Of a DNA stretch of 64,000 bases, positions 41,612 through 49,799 are shown in pieces; position 1 is the first letter of the stretch; every line of letters begins with the position of its first letter. The position numbers and the translations under genes are program-made. A model generated the notes under the pieces. That model searched no databases, was not told where the DNA came from, and worked only from the letters and a program-made list of their open reading frames with translations. Location: assembly GCA_030835125.1 (NCBI GenBank), contig JAUQWM010000040.1, positions 123,003 to 187,002 on the forward strand, given 5' to 3'. This DNA comes from Gemmatimonadaceae bacterium (GTDB taxonomy: Bacteria; Gemmatimonadota; Gemmatimonadetes; Gemmatimonadales; Gemmatimonadaceae).

Positions 41612-44299
41612 CTACTCCCCCCGCAACACCCTCGCCGGCGAAATCCGCGCCGCGCGAATCGCCGGCACCGCACACGCCAGGACGATCACCGCCAGCAGCA
41701 CCAGCACCGCCCCCGCGTACGTTCCCGGATCGTGTTCCGGTACGTCGTACAGATACGCCCGCACCACCTTGCTGCCCGCAAGCGTGATCGCACTGCCAAC
41801 CACGATCCCCACGACTGCCGGCGCGAAACCCAGGCCCACCACCTGACCCGCCACCCGCAGCGGGGCCGCGCCCAGCGCCGAGCGGATGCCGATCTCCCGA
41901 TACCGGGCCGCCACCGCGCTGGCCACCACCCCGTACAGACCCACCGCGGCCAGCAGGAGTCCGATCACGCCCAACGTGGCCGCGGCCAGGGCCAGCACCT
42001 TCCGCTCGCTGAACTGCAGGTCCACCGCCGCCCGCACGCTCCGCTCGGCGAACATCGAGAAGTCAGGCGCCGACTCGGCTACCGCCGCGCGCACCGCGCG
42101 TGACACCGACATCGACGAACCCACGGTGCGCACGATGCCGCTCAGCGAGAAGACCGTCGGCGCCGCCGACAGGGGCTGGATGATCACCGGGGGCGGGTCA
42201 CGCGTGATGTCCGACAGGCGTATGTCCTCGATCACCGCCGCGATCCGCACCAGCCGCGCAGCCCGCGGTCGCGTGCTGATCACCATGCCGATCGCGCGCT
42301 CGGGTGAGACGCCGGGCAGCACCTGCTCGAGCGCTCCGCGACTCAACACCACCGTGCCGCTGTCGGCGCGCCACCCGGCGTCCCCGCTGACCACCCGTAC
42401 GCCCACCGACGACAGGAACGCAGGGGAGACGTAGAAGCCGGCGCCCACCACACCGCGCTGGTCGGGTGGCGCGTCAGGCGCATAAACGGCCGCGGTGATG
42501 TAGCCGCTGCCGAATGGCGTGGGGGCTACCAGCGCCGCCGACTGCACACCCGGCAGCGCCGCGAGTCGCTGCTCCAGGTTCGCCACGACCACGCCGCGAC
42601 GCGCGCGGTCCAGGCCATGACTGGCCGGGTCGAGCGAAAACGTCATCGCCCGGTCGATCGGAAAGCCAAGGTCGATCGCCCTGAGGTTCGCGACCGTCCG
42701 GCCGAGCAGGCCGGCGGTCACCAGCAGCGTGAGCGAAAGGGAGACCTGGATGGAGGTGAACGCCAGGCGCGCCCGATGCCCGGACACCTGCCCGGTAGTG
42801 CTGCGGCGGAGCATGGCATCGATGCCGCCGATCCGGGCCAGCCGCAGCGGCGCCAGCGCCGCCAGTGCCGACGCCACCAGCGCCACCACGAACGTGGACA
42901 CCGCGACGCCCGGTTCCAGCCGCATCCCTTCGATGGAGGCGCCGAACTCGGAGAGCTGCGCGTTCCCGAGCCACCGGCCAAGCAACCACGCGATCACCAG
43001 CGCCAGCCCGCCCCCCGCGGCGCCCAGCAGCACCGTCTCGGCCAGGCTGGCCCGCATCAGGTGCGACCGCCGCGCGCCTAACGCATACCGGATCACGGCC
43101 TGCGGCTCGCGCGTCGAGGCCTGCGTGAGCGTCAGGTTCGTCAGGTTCGCGATCGCCAGCAGGAGGAGCAGGGCGGCGGCGCCGGCGAGCAGGCCAACGG
43201 TCTTCCGCACCGACGACCGGACCGACGGATCGAGCCCGATGCCCGGGAACGCCTGGTACTGGTGGATCATCGCCATGTACGAGTGGCCGTCCCGGAACTC
43301 GGCGCGCACCGATTCCATGACGCCGTTGGCGGCGGCAGCGACGGTCGCCACCAGCGCATCGGTGCGTGGCCGGTCGAGGCGCACGGTCACCTTCTGCCAC
43401 ACGCCCGTCGAGCGACTGCTGGTGGACTGCGGTGGCGCGAACGGGTTAGCGACGTGGAGCGCGGCCACCGGCAACCACAGGTCCACCCGGCTCGGGAGGT
43501 CCGCGCCATGAAAGTCACCGGCGGTCACCCCGACCACCTGCACCGACTGCCCGTTGATCCTGATGGTCCTCCCGGCCACCGACTGCGGCTCGGCGGCGAT
43601 GCTGCGCGCCAGGCGCGCCGAGATCACCGCCGTGAGCGCGGCGCCGGGGGCATCGTCATCGGCAAGGAATGGTCGCCCGGCGGCGAAGCGTGCGCCGAGC
43701 AGGCTGAAGTAGTTCGACGTGACCAGTTCGCCGGGCACGCGGCGCGGCGATGCCCCCTCGCCGGCGCGCAGGTCCACGTCGATCGGTGACGTGGCGGCCA
43801 CTCCCGTGACGCCTGGGAGTCGCTCGCGCAGCGTCATGAGGTCGGGATGCGAGATGTCGAACGCGATCTGCGCGGGCCCTTCGTTCGCGCCGAGCCGCAG
43901 CGTCACCAGGTGTTCGGGCCCTGAGACGCCGGGCACGGGACGAAGCAGGACCCAGTTGGCGGCGGCGGAGACGACGGTGACGACGCCGGTCGCGATGGCG
44001 AGCGTCAGGGCGAAGGTCAACGCGAACAGTGGGCGGCGCCGCATGCCCCGTGCGGCGAGCCGCAGGTCGGTTGCGAACGCGCCCGGGTTGAGGAACACCG
44101 AGCCCCAGAGTCCCAGCCCGGAGTGCCTGACGAATCCGGCCGCCTGACGCAGGTACCACCAGTTCGCCGCCGCGCGTCCCCGGGTGGCGACGCGCTGGGC
44201 GTAGAGCGCATCGAGTTCATCACACAACGTCCGGCGGTCTTCGGCGGGAAGGGAAGCGCGCACGATCGCGCGCAGGACGGCGGGAGGCGTGGCGTTCAT
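41612..44299 (-). CDS. ADOP-family duplicated ABC permease (FtsX/MacB type), copy 1
   Basis: An 895-residue membrane protein of the duplicated orphan permease family. An N-terminal ADOP leader domain (about 1-75) ends at FATDLRLAARGMRRRP. Two FtsX-MacB units follow, each with an extracellular MacB core (e.g. RVPGELVTSNYFSLLGARF) and FtsX membrane helices (LLGAAGGGLALVIAWLLG). The end, AIRAARISPARVLRGE, is typical. No ATPase gene is adjacent, as usual for ADOPs. The ATG at 44299 overlaps the PadR stop (ATGA), so the regulator and permease form one operon. Confidence 0.92.
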   Translation of the reverse strand: MNATPPAVLRAIVRASLPAEDRRTLCDELDALYAQRVATRGRAAANWWYLRQAAGFVRHSGLGLWGSVFLNPGAFATDLRLAARGMRRRPLFALTFALTLAIATGVVTVVSAAANWVLLRPVPGVSGPEHLVTLRLGANEGPAQIAFDISHPDLMTLRERLPGVTGVAATSPIDVDLRAGEGASPRRVPGELVTSNYFSLLGARFAAGRPFLADDDAPGAALTAVISARLARSIAAEPQSVAGRTIRINGQSVQVVGVTAGDFHGADLPSRVDLWLPVAALHVANPFAPPQSTSSRSTGVWQKVTVRLDRPRTDALVATVAAAANGVMESVRAEFRDGHSYMAMIHQYQAFPGIGLDPSVRSSVRKTVGLLAGAAALLLLLAIANLTNLTLTQASTREPQAVIRYALGARRSHLMRASLAETVLLGAAGGGLALVIAWLLGRWLGNAQLSEFGASIEGMRLEPGVAVSTFVVALVASALAALAPLRLARIGGIDAMLRRSTTGQVSGHRARLAFTSIQVSLSLTLLVTAGLLGRTVANLRAIDLGFPIDRAMTFSLDPASHGLDRARRGVVVANLEQRLAALPGVQSAALVAPTPFGSGYITAAVYAPDAPPDQRGVVGAGFYVSPAFLSSVGVRVVSGDAGWRADSGTVVLSRGALEQVLPGVSPERAIGMVISTRPRAARLVRIAAVIEDIRLSDITRDPPPVIIQPLSAAPTVFSLSGIVRTVGSSMSVSRAVRAAVAESAPDFSMFAERSVRAAVDLQFSERKVLALAAATLGVIGLLLAAVGLYGVVASAVAARYREIGIRSALGAAPLRVAGQVVGLGFAPAVVGIVVGSAITLAGSKVVRAYLYDVPEHDPGTYAGAVLVLLAVIVLACAVPAIRAARISPARVLRGE

Positions 44300-44634
44300 G
44301 CGCGGTGTCCTCCGGTCACGATCGTGAGTCCATCCCACAGGCTGAGGAGTCGCTGCCGTGCGCCCCGGGCGAGGGCGATGCCCGTGGGAGTGACGCGGAC
44401 ATATCGACGCTCGCGGCGCTCCCCGCGCTCGCTGCTTTCTCGCATGCGGGAGGTCACCATGCCGGCGGTCTCTAGCCGGCGCAGGGCGATGTAGATGGCC
44501 GCCGCGGACACTTCGCGTCCGGTGCGCTCCTCGAGCTCGGTGAGGATCGAGGTAGTGTAGGCCTCGTCCCCGAGTCGCAGGGCGGCCAGGAGGACGTGGT
44601 GCTCGAATTCTCCGAGCGAAGATTTCGGGGTCAT
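44296..44634 (-). CDS. PadR-family transcriptional regulator, ADOP-linked, copy 1
   Basis: A 112-residue winged-helix repressor. Core: LGEFEHHVLLAALRL, AAAIYIALRRLETAGMVTS and the wing RRYVRVTPTGIAL. The start at 44634 is used because it opens the PadR domain; upstream in-frame residues cover the operator palindrome and are not conserved. It controls the overlapping ADOP permease, and the palindrome 20 bp upstream is the probable binding site. Confidence 0.9.
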   Translation of the reverse strand: MTPKSSLGEFEHHVLLAALRLGDEAYTTSILTELEERTGREVSAAAIYIALRRLETAGMVTSRMRESSERGERRERRYVRVTPTGIALARGARQRLLSLWDGLTIVTGGHRA

Positions 44635-44653
44635 GGCATCGCCAGTTCTGATT

Positions 44654-44668
44654 ACTAGCAATGCTAGT
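44654..44668. promoter_or_regulatory. Palindrome ACTAGCAATGCTAGT, probable PadR operator
   Basis: Perfect inverted repeat of ACTAGCA around one base, 20 bp before the PadR ATG. CTAG, a rare tetramer in bacteria, also marks the region before the second PadR gene. Confidence 0.6.
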
Positions 44669-44728
44669 GCTTCAACGGACCTCCCCGCAATGGGATCTGA
44701 CCCCATTGATCCGGCGATCGCGGTTCCG

Positions 44729-45664
44729 TCAGAGTCGCAACTTCCAGACCTGGCCAACCAGGTCGTGCCCGAAGCTGTGGTGCCGCTCTTCCTCCTTCAG
44801 CACGAACCCCGCGGCCTCATAGATGCGGCGCGCCGACACCAGCACGTCGTTCGTCCAGAGGATCATCCGCGGATACCCGGCCGCCCGCGCGAACGCGACG
44901 CACTCCTCGACCAGCCGGCGCCCAATCCCGAGTCCCCGGGCCGATGGATCGACGAGCAGGCATCGCAACTGGGCGACGTTCGGATCATCCTCGTTGCGGA
45001 CGACGAACACACAGCCCGCCCGCTCGCCGTCGACCTCGGCGACCCACATGCGCTCGCACCGGGGATCATGGCTGGACGCGAAGCGGGCGAAGAGCGTCGC
45101 CACCAGCGCCTCGAACTCGGCGTTCCAGCCGAATTCCTCCTCATAGAGCCGTCCGTGCGCCTCGATGGCCCATCCGATGTCACCGACGCGCGGGGCACGC
45201 ACCACGACGCGGCGGTTGGAGTGTGCGTCGGTTGCCAGGACGGTGCGCACGGTGGTCATGGCACCCAGCAGCCGAGTGCGGCTGGACGGCCCGAGCTTCG
45301 CGAGCACACCAGCCACCTCCTTGCGCGTGCGGCGATCGAGCTGGCCGAACGCCTGGCGACCCTTCGCCGTCAGGGACAGCATCATTCGACGGGCGTCCCG
45401 TTTTGTGCGCTTCCGTGCGATGAGCTTGCGGCGCTCGAAGCCGCGCAGGATGCGGCTCAGGTAGCCGGCGTCGAGGTCAAGCAAGGCGCCGATCTCGGAC
45501 GCGGTCGTGGCGTCGCGCGTGGCGAGTTCGAACAGGACACGCGCCTGCGTCAGGCTGAACGGCGTCCCGAGCAGGCCGTCGCCAAGGGCGCCGACGTGTC
45601 CGGTATAAAAGCGATTGAACTGGCGAACCGCGTCGACCTGCGCGCCTGCGACTCCTGCGTCCAA
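44729..45664 (-). CDS. MarR regulator - GNAT acetyltransferase fusion
   Basis: A 311-residue two-domain protein. Residues 1-150 form a MarR winged helix (TQARVLFELATRDATTASE, DLDAGYLSRILRGFERRKL, wing RRMMLSLTAKGR). Residues 155-311 are a GNAT N-acetyltransferase with the acetyl-CoA loop RGLGIGRRLVEECV and YEAAGFVL. This fusion is a recurring family; the acetylated substrate is unknown. The start is a TTG at 45664, supported by AGGAGG at the right distance and lack of any in-frame ATG before the domain. Confidence 0.9.
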   Translation of the reverse strand: MDAGVAGAQVDAVRQFNRFYTGHVGALGDGLLGTPFSLTQARVLFELATRDATTASEIGALLDLDAGYLSRILRGFERRKLIARKRTKRDARRMMLSLTAKGRQAFGQLDRRTRKEVAGVLAKLGPSSRTRLLGAMTTVRTVLATDAHSNRRVVVRAPRVGDIGWAIEAHGRLYEEEFGWNAEFEALVATLFARFASSHDPRCERMWVAEVDGERAGCVFVVRNEDDPNVAQLRCLLVDPSARGLGIGRRLVEECVAFARAAGYPRMILWTNDVLVSARRIYEAAGFVLKEEERHHSFGHDLVGQVWKLRL

Positions 45665-45964
45665 ATGCGCCTCCTGTCAGCGGGACGGTGAGAGAGTCTG
45701 GAGAAGATAGTTGCCGCAGTCAAGTATCTGCACCGTGATACCTGGCGCTCCCCCGATCGTGCGATCGCCTCGAGAGCATGCGAGGCCGTCCGATGCGACA
45801 CCAGCGGACTCCCGTGATCGCAATTGCCCAGTGCGCCAGACGAACTGCGTGACCCGAGCTCTCCCTGTGTGTCACGAGCTTGACGGATGCCGAGATGCCG
45901 ACGATGCTTGGCAACGATAGGGCAGGCAGGGTGTCGCAGCATTCCTCACCCGGAGTTACCAACG

Positions 45965-47185
45965 ATGTGCCGTACGCTGCGCTCAGCTGTCCTGCTCGCA
46001 TTCGGCGCCACCTCGCCACTGTCGGCGCAGGCAACGAATCCGGGATCCGCGACTGCCCCGCGATTAGCGCCGAAGGTCAACATCTGGCCGGCCCGTAGCG
46101 TCTCCGTTCCAGCCGATCCGACGGCGCCACGGATTCGCATCGGCATCTGGGACAGCGGCGTCGATACCACGTTGTTTGCGGGTCGGCTGGCGCGAGATGC
46201 GCGAGGCAACGTGCTGCTGCGAGGCTACGACCCGTTCAAGCGGCGACAGGATACGCCGATGGAACTCCTGCCACCGGCACTGCTCGCGCGCCAGGACGAG
46301 TTGAACGCGGCCACGATGGCGCTCGACGATCTGGATACGTTCGTGGACAGTCCCGCCGCACGCGATATTGCGAAGCGCATGGCGGCCATGACTCCAGCCG
46401 AGCGCAAAGCAGCCGAAGACGACCTCGGGCACTGGACCAGCTACTCGCATGGCACGGCGGTGGCCGATGCGGCGCTGACGGATCACGGCCAGGCCGAGAT
46501 TGTGATTGCACGCATGGAATGGTGGCATGGAGATCCACCGGTGCCGTGCTGGACTCGTGAGCTTGCCAATCGCGAAGCCGATTCCATCAAGGACCTGCTC
46601 ACGTTCCTGGTGGAGAGCGGGTCGCGTGTGGTGAACATGTCGTGGGGCCGCTACGAGCGCAGCTACGTGCGAAACCTGGAGCAGTGTGCCCCCGGCATGC
46701 CCGCCGAAGAGCGCGCCGCCGTCGCCCGCTATTCGGTCGACACCGTGCGCGCGGTCCTCCGTGCCGGAATGCTCGCGTCACCGCAGGTGCTGTTTGTGGG
46801 AGCGGCGGGCAACGAAGGGCAAAGCGTGGCAAGGTCAAATCCGGCCACGCGTCTGGACGTGTCGAACTTCGTGCTGGTGGGCGCGGTGAATGACGCGGGC
46901 AACCTGCCCGCGTTCACCAACTTCGGTCCGGAGGTGACGCTGTTTGCGCACGGCTGGAGAATTCCAGCACGATTGCCGGGCGGTGTCCAGGCGTTCGGCA
47001 CCGGCACGTCGCTTGCCGCGCCGCTGGTATCGAACACCGCCGCCAAGATGCTGGTGGCAAATCCGAAGTTGAGTGGTGCAGACCTGCGTCGTCTGCTGGT
47101 GGCGACAGCCGATACGAACGCCAAGGGACTGAAGCTGATGCATCCCGCAAAGGCGGTTGCCGCAGCTCGTGCGGAATCGAAGTAG
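45965..47185 (+). CDS. Secreted subtilisin-like serine protease (S8)
   Basis: A 406-residue exported protease. Signal peptide MCRTLRSAVLLAFGATSPLS-AQA, then a short propeptide-like stretch. The triad is D63 in IGIWDSGVD, H162 in YSHGTAVAD and S349 in GTGTSLAAP, with the oxyanion Asn 283 in GAAGNEG. The D-H distance (99 residues) is long, with an insert around 90-150. All catalytic residues are present, so it is probably active. The start at 45965 is selected by the signal peptide. Confidence 0.88.
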   Translation: MCRTLRSAVLLAFGATSPLSAQATNPGSATAPRLAPKVNIWPARSVSVPADPTAPRIRIGIWDSGVDTTLFAGRLARDARGNVLLRGYDPFKRRQDTPMELLPPALLARQDELNAATMALDDLDTFVDSPAARDIAKRMAAMTPAERKAAEDDLGHWTSYSHGTAVADAALTDHGQAEIVIARMEWWHGDPPVPCWTRELANREADSIKDLLTFLVESGSRVVNMSWGRYERSYVRNLEQCAPGMPAEERAAVARYSVDTVRAVLRAGMLASPQVLFVGAAGNEGQSVARSNPATRLDVSNFVLVGAVNDAGNLPAFTNFGPEVTLFAHGWRIPARLPGGVQAFGTGTSLAAPLVSNTAAKMLVANPKLSGADLRRLLVATADTNAKGLKLMHPAKAVAAARAESK

Positions 47186-47266
47186 CGCAAGCCGGGAACA
47201 GCGAATCCGAGTGTGACGACCCGGGGAGGCCGGAGCAGTCATCGGCAGCGCCGCACCGCATCCTCG

Positions 47267-48376
47267 TCACTGACGTGGTGGCCGGTTCGGCAGGAAGGCA
47301 CGAAAGAACGCTCGAGCGAAGGTAGACCGCTCCACCTGGGCGGAGCTGTTCGGATTGTCCCACCAGACGCCCTCGCTGTTCGCCAGCAGGATGAGTGTCA
47401 GGTTCTCGTCGAGAACCTTGAGGTACAGCGCCGAGTATGCATCGTCCCACCAGCCTGAATGCCAGCGCAGCTCGTGCCCTGCATACTGCTGCGCAAACCA
47501 GCCGATGCTGTAGGGCAGGGACTCGCCCGCGCGCTGCATGGGTTTCATCATGACCGAATACGAGGCGGGCGAGATCAGCTTGCCCTGCTCCAGCGCGACA
47601 TCGAACCGCGCCAGGTCCAGCACCGTGGAGATCACGCCACCGGCGGCCCCGTCGCCCTGCGCCCCCCGCGCGGGCGAACGCACCATCGCGCCGTTGCTGT
47701 CGGCGTGATACGGGATGGCCATCGCTGCGGCCAGGTCTGCACGAATCGGCAGGTCGCGATAGGTCCTCGCGGAGCGCGCCATGCCGGCCGGCTGAAAGAC
47801 ATACTGCTCCACCAGGCGGGAGAACGACGTGCCGGCGACGACGCTCATCATGGGACGTGACGCCCACGAATACAGGATGGGATTGTAGAAGAACTGCGTC
47901 CCGGGGTCGCCGAGTGCGGTGTGCGTCAGCAGGTGACGGAGCGAGTGTTGCGGGGACACGCAGCGCAGCCCGCGGGCGAGGATCGAGGGTTGCTCACTGA
48001 AGTCCTTGCAGAAACCTTCCCACTCGCTGTACTGCGCCATGGGCCGGTCGAGGTCGAGCCGACCCTCTTCCGCCAGCCTCAGGGCGACGACCGCCGAGAG
48101 GGGCTTGGTGACCGACGCGATGTCATACGGCGTCTCTGGTGTTGCGGCGATCCGCCGCTCGAGGTCGGCGTATCCGAAGCCACGGGCGAAGATGACTTTA
48201 CCGTCCTTGACGACTGCGGCAGAAAGTCCGGGAATCCGCGCGGCCGTCCGCAGCGAATCGAGTGCGCGCGCGAACGCGGGGAGGTCGTAGGAGGACTCCA
48301 CTGGAGATGAGGCATGCCGAGTGGAGGCGCAGGCCGCCATCGGTACGATCAGGAAGGTCAACGCCGGGAATCTCAA
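47267..48376 (-). CDS. Serine beta-lactamase-like hydrolase, lipoprotein
   Basis: A 369-residue class C beta-lactamase/penicillin-binding-like serine hydrolase. Lipobox MAAC (Cys16). The nucleophile motif is S88-V-T-K91 in DIASVTKPLSA, with the LLTHTALGDPG block and HSGWWDD in place of the usual HTG near the end. The second motif (YxN) is not clear; FFYNPILYSWAS is the nearest candidate, so activity is uncertain. The family includes esterases and D-amino peptidases as well as antibiotic hydrolases. Confidence 0.85.
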   Translation of the reverse strand: MRFPALTFLIVPMAACASTRHASSPVESSYDLPAFARALDSLRTAARIPGLSAAVVKDGKVIFARGFGYADLERRIAATPETPYDIASVTKPLSAVVALRLAEEGRLDLDRPMAQYSEWEGFCKDFSEQPSILARGLRCVSPQHSLRHLLTHTALGDPGTQFFYNPILYSWASRPMMSVVAGTSFSRLVEQYVFQPAGMARSARTYRDLPIRADLAAAMAIPYHADSNGAMVRSPARGAQGDGAAGGVISTVLDLARFDVALEQGKLISPASYSVMMKPMQRAGESLPYSIGWFAQQYAGHELRWHSGWWDDAYSALYLKVLDENLTLILLANSEGVWWDNPNSSAQVERSTFARAFFRAFLPNRPPRQ

Positions 48377-48476
48377 GGCAACTCCGTGTCGCGAGATCCG
48401 AGTCAGATGAAGCCCTTACGAGCGCGACAAAGCCGAGGTGTCAACTCCAGGGTTCCTCGATGGCACGAGCTTGACC

Positions 48477-48579
48477 TTCTCAGTGACCTCAGTGACCCCT
48501 GTGGTGGAAAAGCCTGACCGCGCTGTATCCTGGAAGGGACAGATCGTTCACCACAGGGAGCACAGAGGTCACGGGAAAC
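48477..48579. repeat. Interspersed repeat, inverted pair
   Basis: Left arm CAGTGACCCCTGTGGTGGA (48487-48509 region) and right arm TTCACCACAGGGAGCACAG (48548-48566 region), about 40 bp apart and inverted. Compared with the 17.4-kb copies, the arm order is reversed. It lies between convergent/divergent gene ends with no coding role. Confidence 0.8.
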
Positions 48580-48691
48580 ATCGATCTTCACACGCAAGCC
48601 GAGGATTGTTCGCGGCGCTCGCGCGCTCTATGCTATTCACTCGCAAGGTCACTCAGGCGCCAGGCCGCCGACACGTTGTTCGGAGGGCAAC

Positions 48692-49174
48692 ATGCCTCGC
48701 TCCCGCGAGTATGCGGTTGCACTTCAAGCTGCCGTGCCGCACTCCATCGCGGCGGCACACGCGCGACTGCCGATTGCTGCGGTGTCCCACACCTTCAGGC
48801 GCTACCTCGATCAGGTCTACGCTGCAGCGCGGACCCGCGCCATCAGGCTCGATGGACAGAACGTGTTCATCTACCGCGATGCGCCCGATCAGCCGACCGA
48901 GACAGAGGTGGCGTTCGGCGTTGGCGTGACGGCACCATTCGTGGCTGTCGGTAACGTCCAGCCGACATCACTCCCGCTTGGCGAGGTCGCCACGACCACC
49001 CACTGGGGCAACTACGCGGAACTCGGCGGCGCCCACGAGGCGATCATCGAGTGGTGCCGCGTGCAACGGCGTCGTCTGGCCGGCCCACGGTGGGAGGTGT
49101 ACGGGCACTGGACCGAGGATGAAACGCGACTCCGCACCGACGTCTTCTACCTTCTGGAGCCCGATGGTCGGTAG
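48692..49174 (+). CDS. GyrI-like / AraC effector-binding domain protein
   Basis: A 160-residue stand-alone small-molecule-binding domain. Typical features: a strand-rich core with TEVAFGVGVTAPF, the LPLGEVATTTHWGNYAELG loop (the HxGpY-type motif of the family) and a final WTEDETRLRTDVFYLL. Family members bind drugs or gyrase inhibitors, or act as effector sensors. GGAGGG precedes the ATG. Its last ten bases overlap the next gene. Confidence 0.85.
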   Translation: MPRSREYAVALQAAVPHSIAAAHARLPIAAVSHTFRRYLDQVYAAARTRAIRLDGQNVFIYRDAPDQPTETEVAFGVGVTAPFVAVGNVQPTSLPLGEVATTTHWGNYAELGGAHEAIIEWCRVQRRRLAGPRWEVYGHWTEDETRLRTDVFYLLEPDGR

Positions 49175-49751
49175 TCTGAGCACCCAACGCACGGAGCCGT
49201 CGCCACAAGCAAGCCCCTCAGGTCTGCCATCCTGGTACTGGATCGCGATGCTGGCCATGACCGGGGTGGTGATCATGAACTGGTTCGTGCTGGGGCCGAG
49301 CAATCCGGTGTGCGCGCTGACGGTGGCTGGGTGGACGTACGGGCTCCTGCCCGGGACGGCAGGTCCCGCGGTGCGACTCCTGCCGCGCCACTGGTTCCGC
49401 GTAGCAGGAGGCGAGCGAGTACTCCACCGCATGCTTGGCGTCGAGGTCTTCGACTGGCTTCTGGAACGCTCGAGCTACAATCGCCACGTCGCCCGCCCCT
49501 TGCGGGGATTCAACGGCACCAGGGCGGCCTTGCCTTCCCTGGAACTGAGCCTGCGGGCGAACGTCAGCGCCCACGTCGCCTGCTTTGCTCTCCACATCCT
49601 GTTGGCGACCGTCGCGCGTGTCACCGGGCACTCCTGGGGCGGCGCAATGTGGATGCTGTTGCCCGGTGTGGTCGTTCACGTCTACCCGGTGCTGCTGCAA
49701 CGCTCCATCATGCTGCGCATCCAGCCCCTGCTGGAGGATTCGCCTCGGTGA
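49164..49751 (+). CDS. Small membrane protein, possible CrtO-like acyltransferase
   Basis: A 195-residue protein with four likely membrane segments (about 23-45, 47-62, 133-152, 160-178). The ATG at 49164 overlaps the GyrI-like gene by 11 bases. The sequence GGERVLHRMLGVEVFDWLLE and the end HVYPVLLQRSIMLRIQPLL recall small glycosyl-diaponeurosporenoate acyltransferase-type proteins, where a Q-R motif ends the last helix. This is a weak match. The final codons and stop lie in an interspersed-repeat arm, so the C-terminus may have been changed by repeat insertion. Confidence 0.65.
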   Translation: MVGSLSTQRTEPSPQASPSGLPSWYWIAMLAMTGVVIMNWFVLGPSNPVCALTVAGWTYGLLPGTAGPAVRLLPRHWFRVAGGERVLHRMLGVEVFDWLLERSSYNRHVARPLRGFNGTRAALPSLELSLRANVSAHVACFALHILLATVARVTGHSWGGAMWMLLPGVVVHVYPVLLQRSIMLRIQPLLEDSPR

Positions 49752-49765
49752 CCCCTGTGGTTGAG
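49744..49765. repeat. Interspersed repeat, single half, overlapping a gene end
   Basis: CTCGGTGACCCCTGTGGTTG; its TGA is the stop codon of the preceding membrane-protein gene. GCGGTGATCACCGC, a 14-bp palindrome, follows at 49793-49806 and covers the stop of the convergent lipoprotein gene. Confidence 0.7.
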
Positions 49766-49799
49766 CAGGTTGACGGCGAGACGAACCCGCGTGCGGTGA

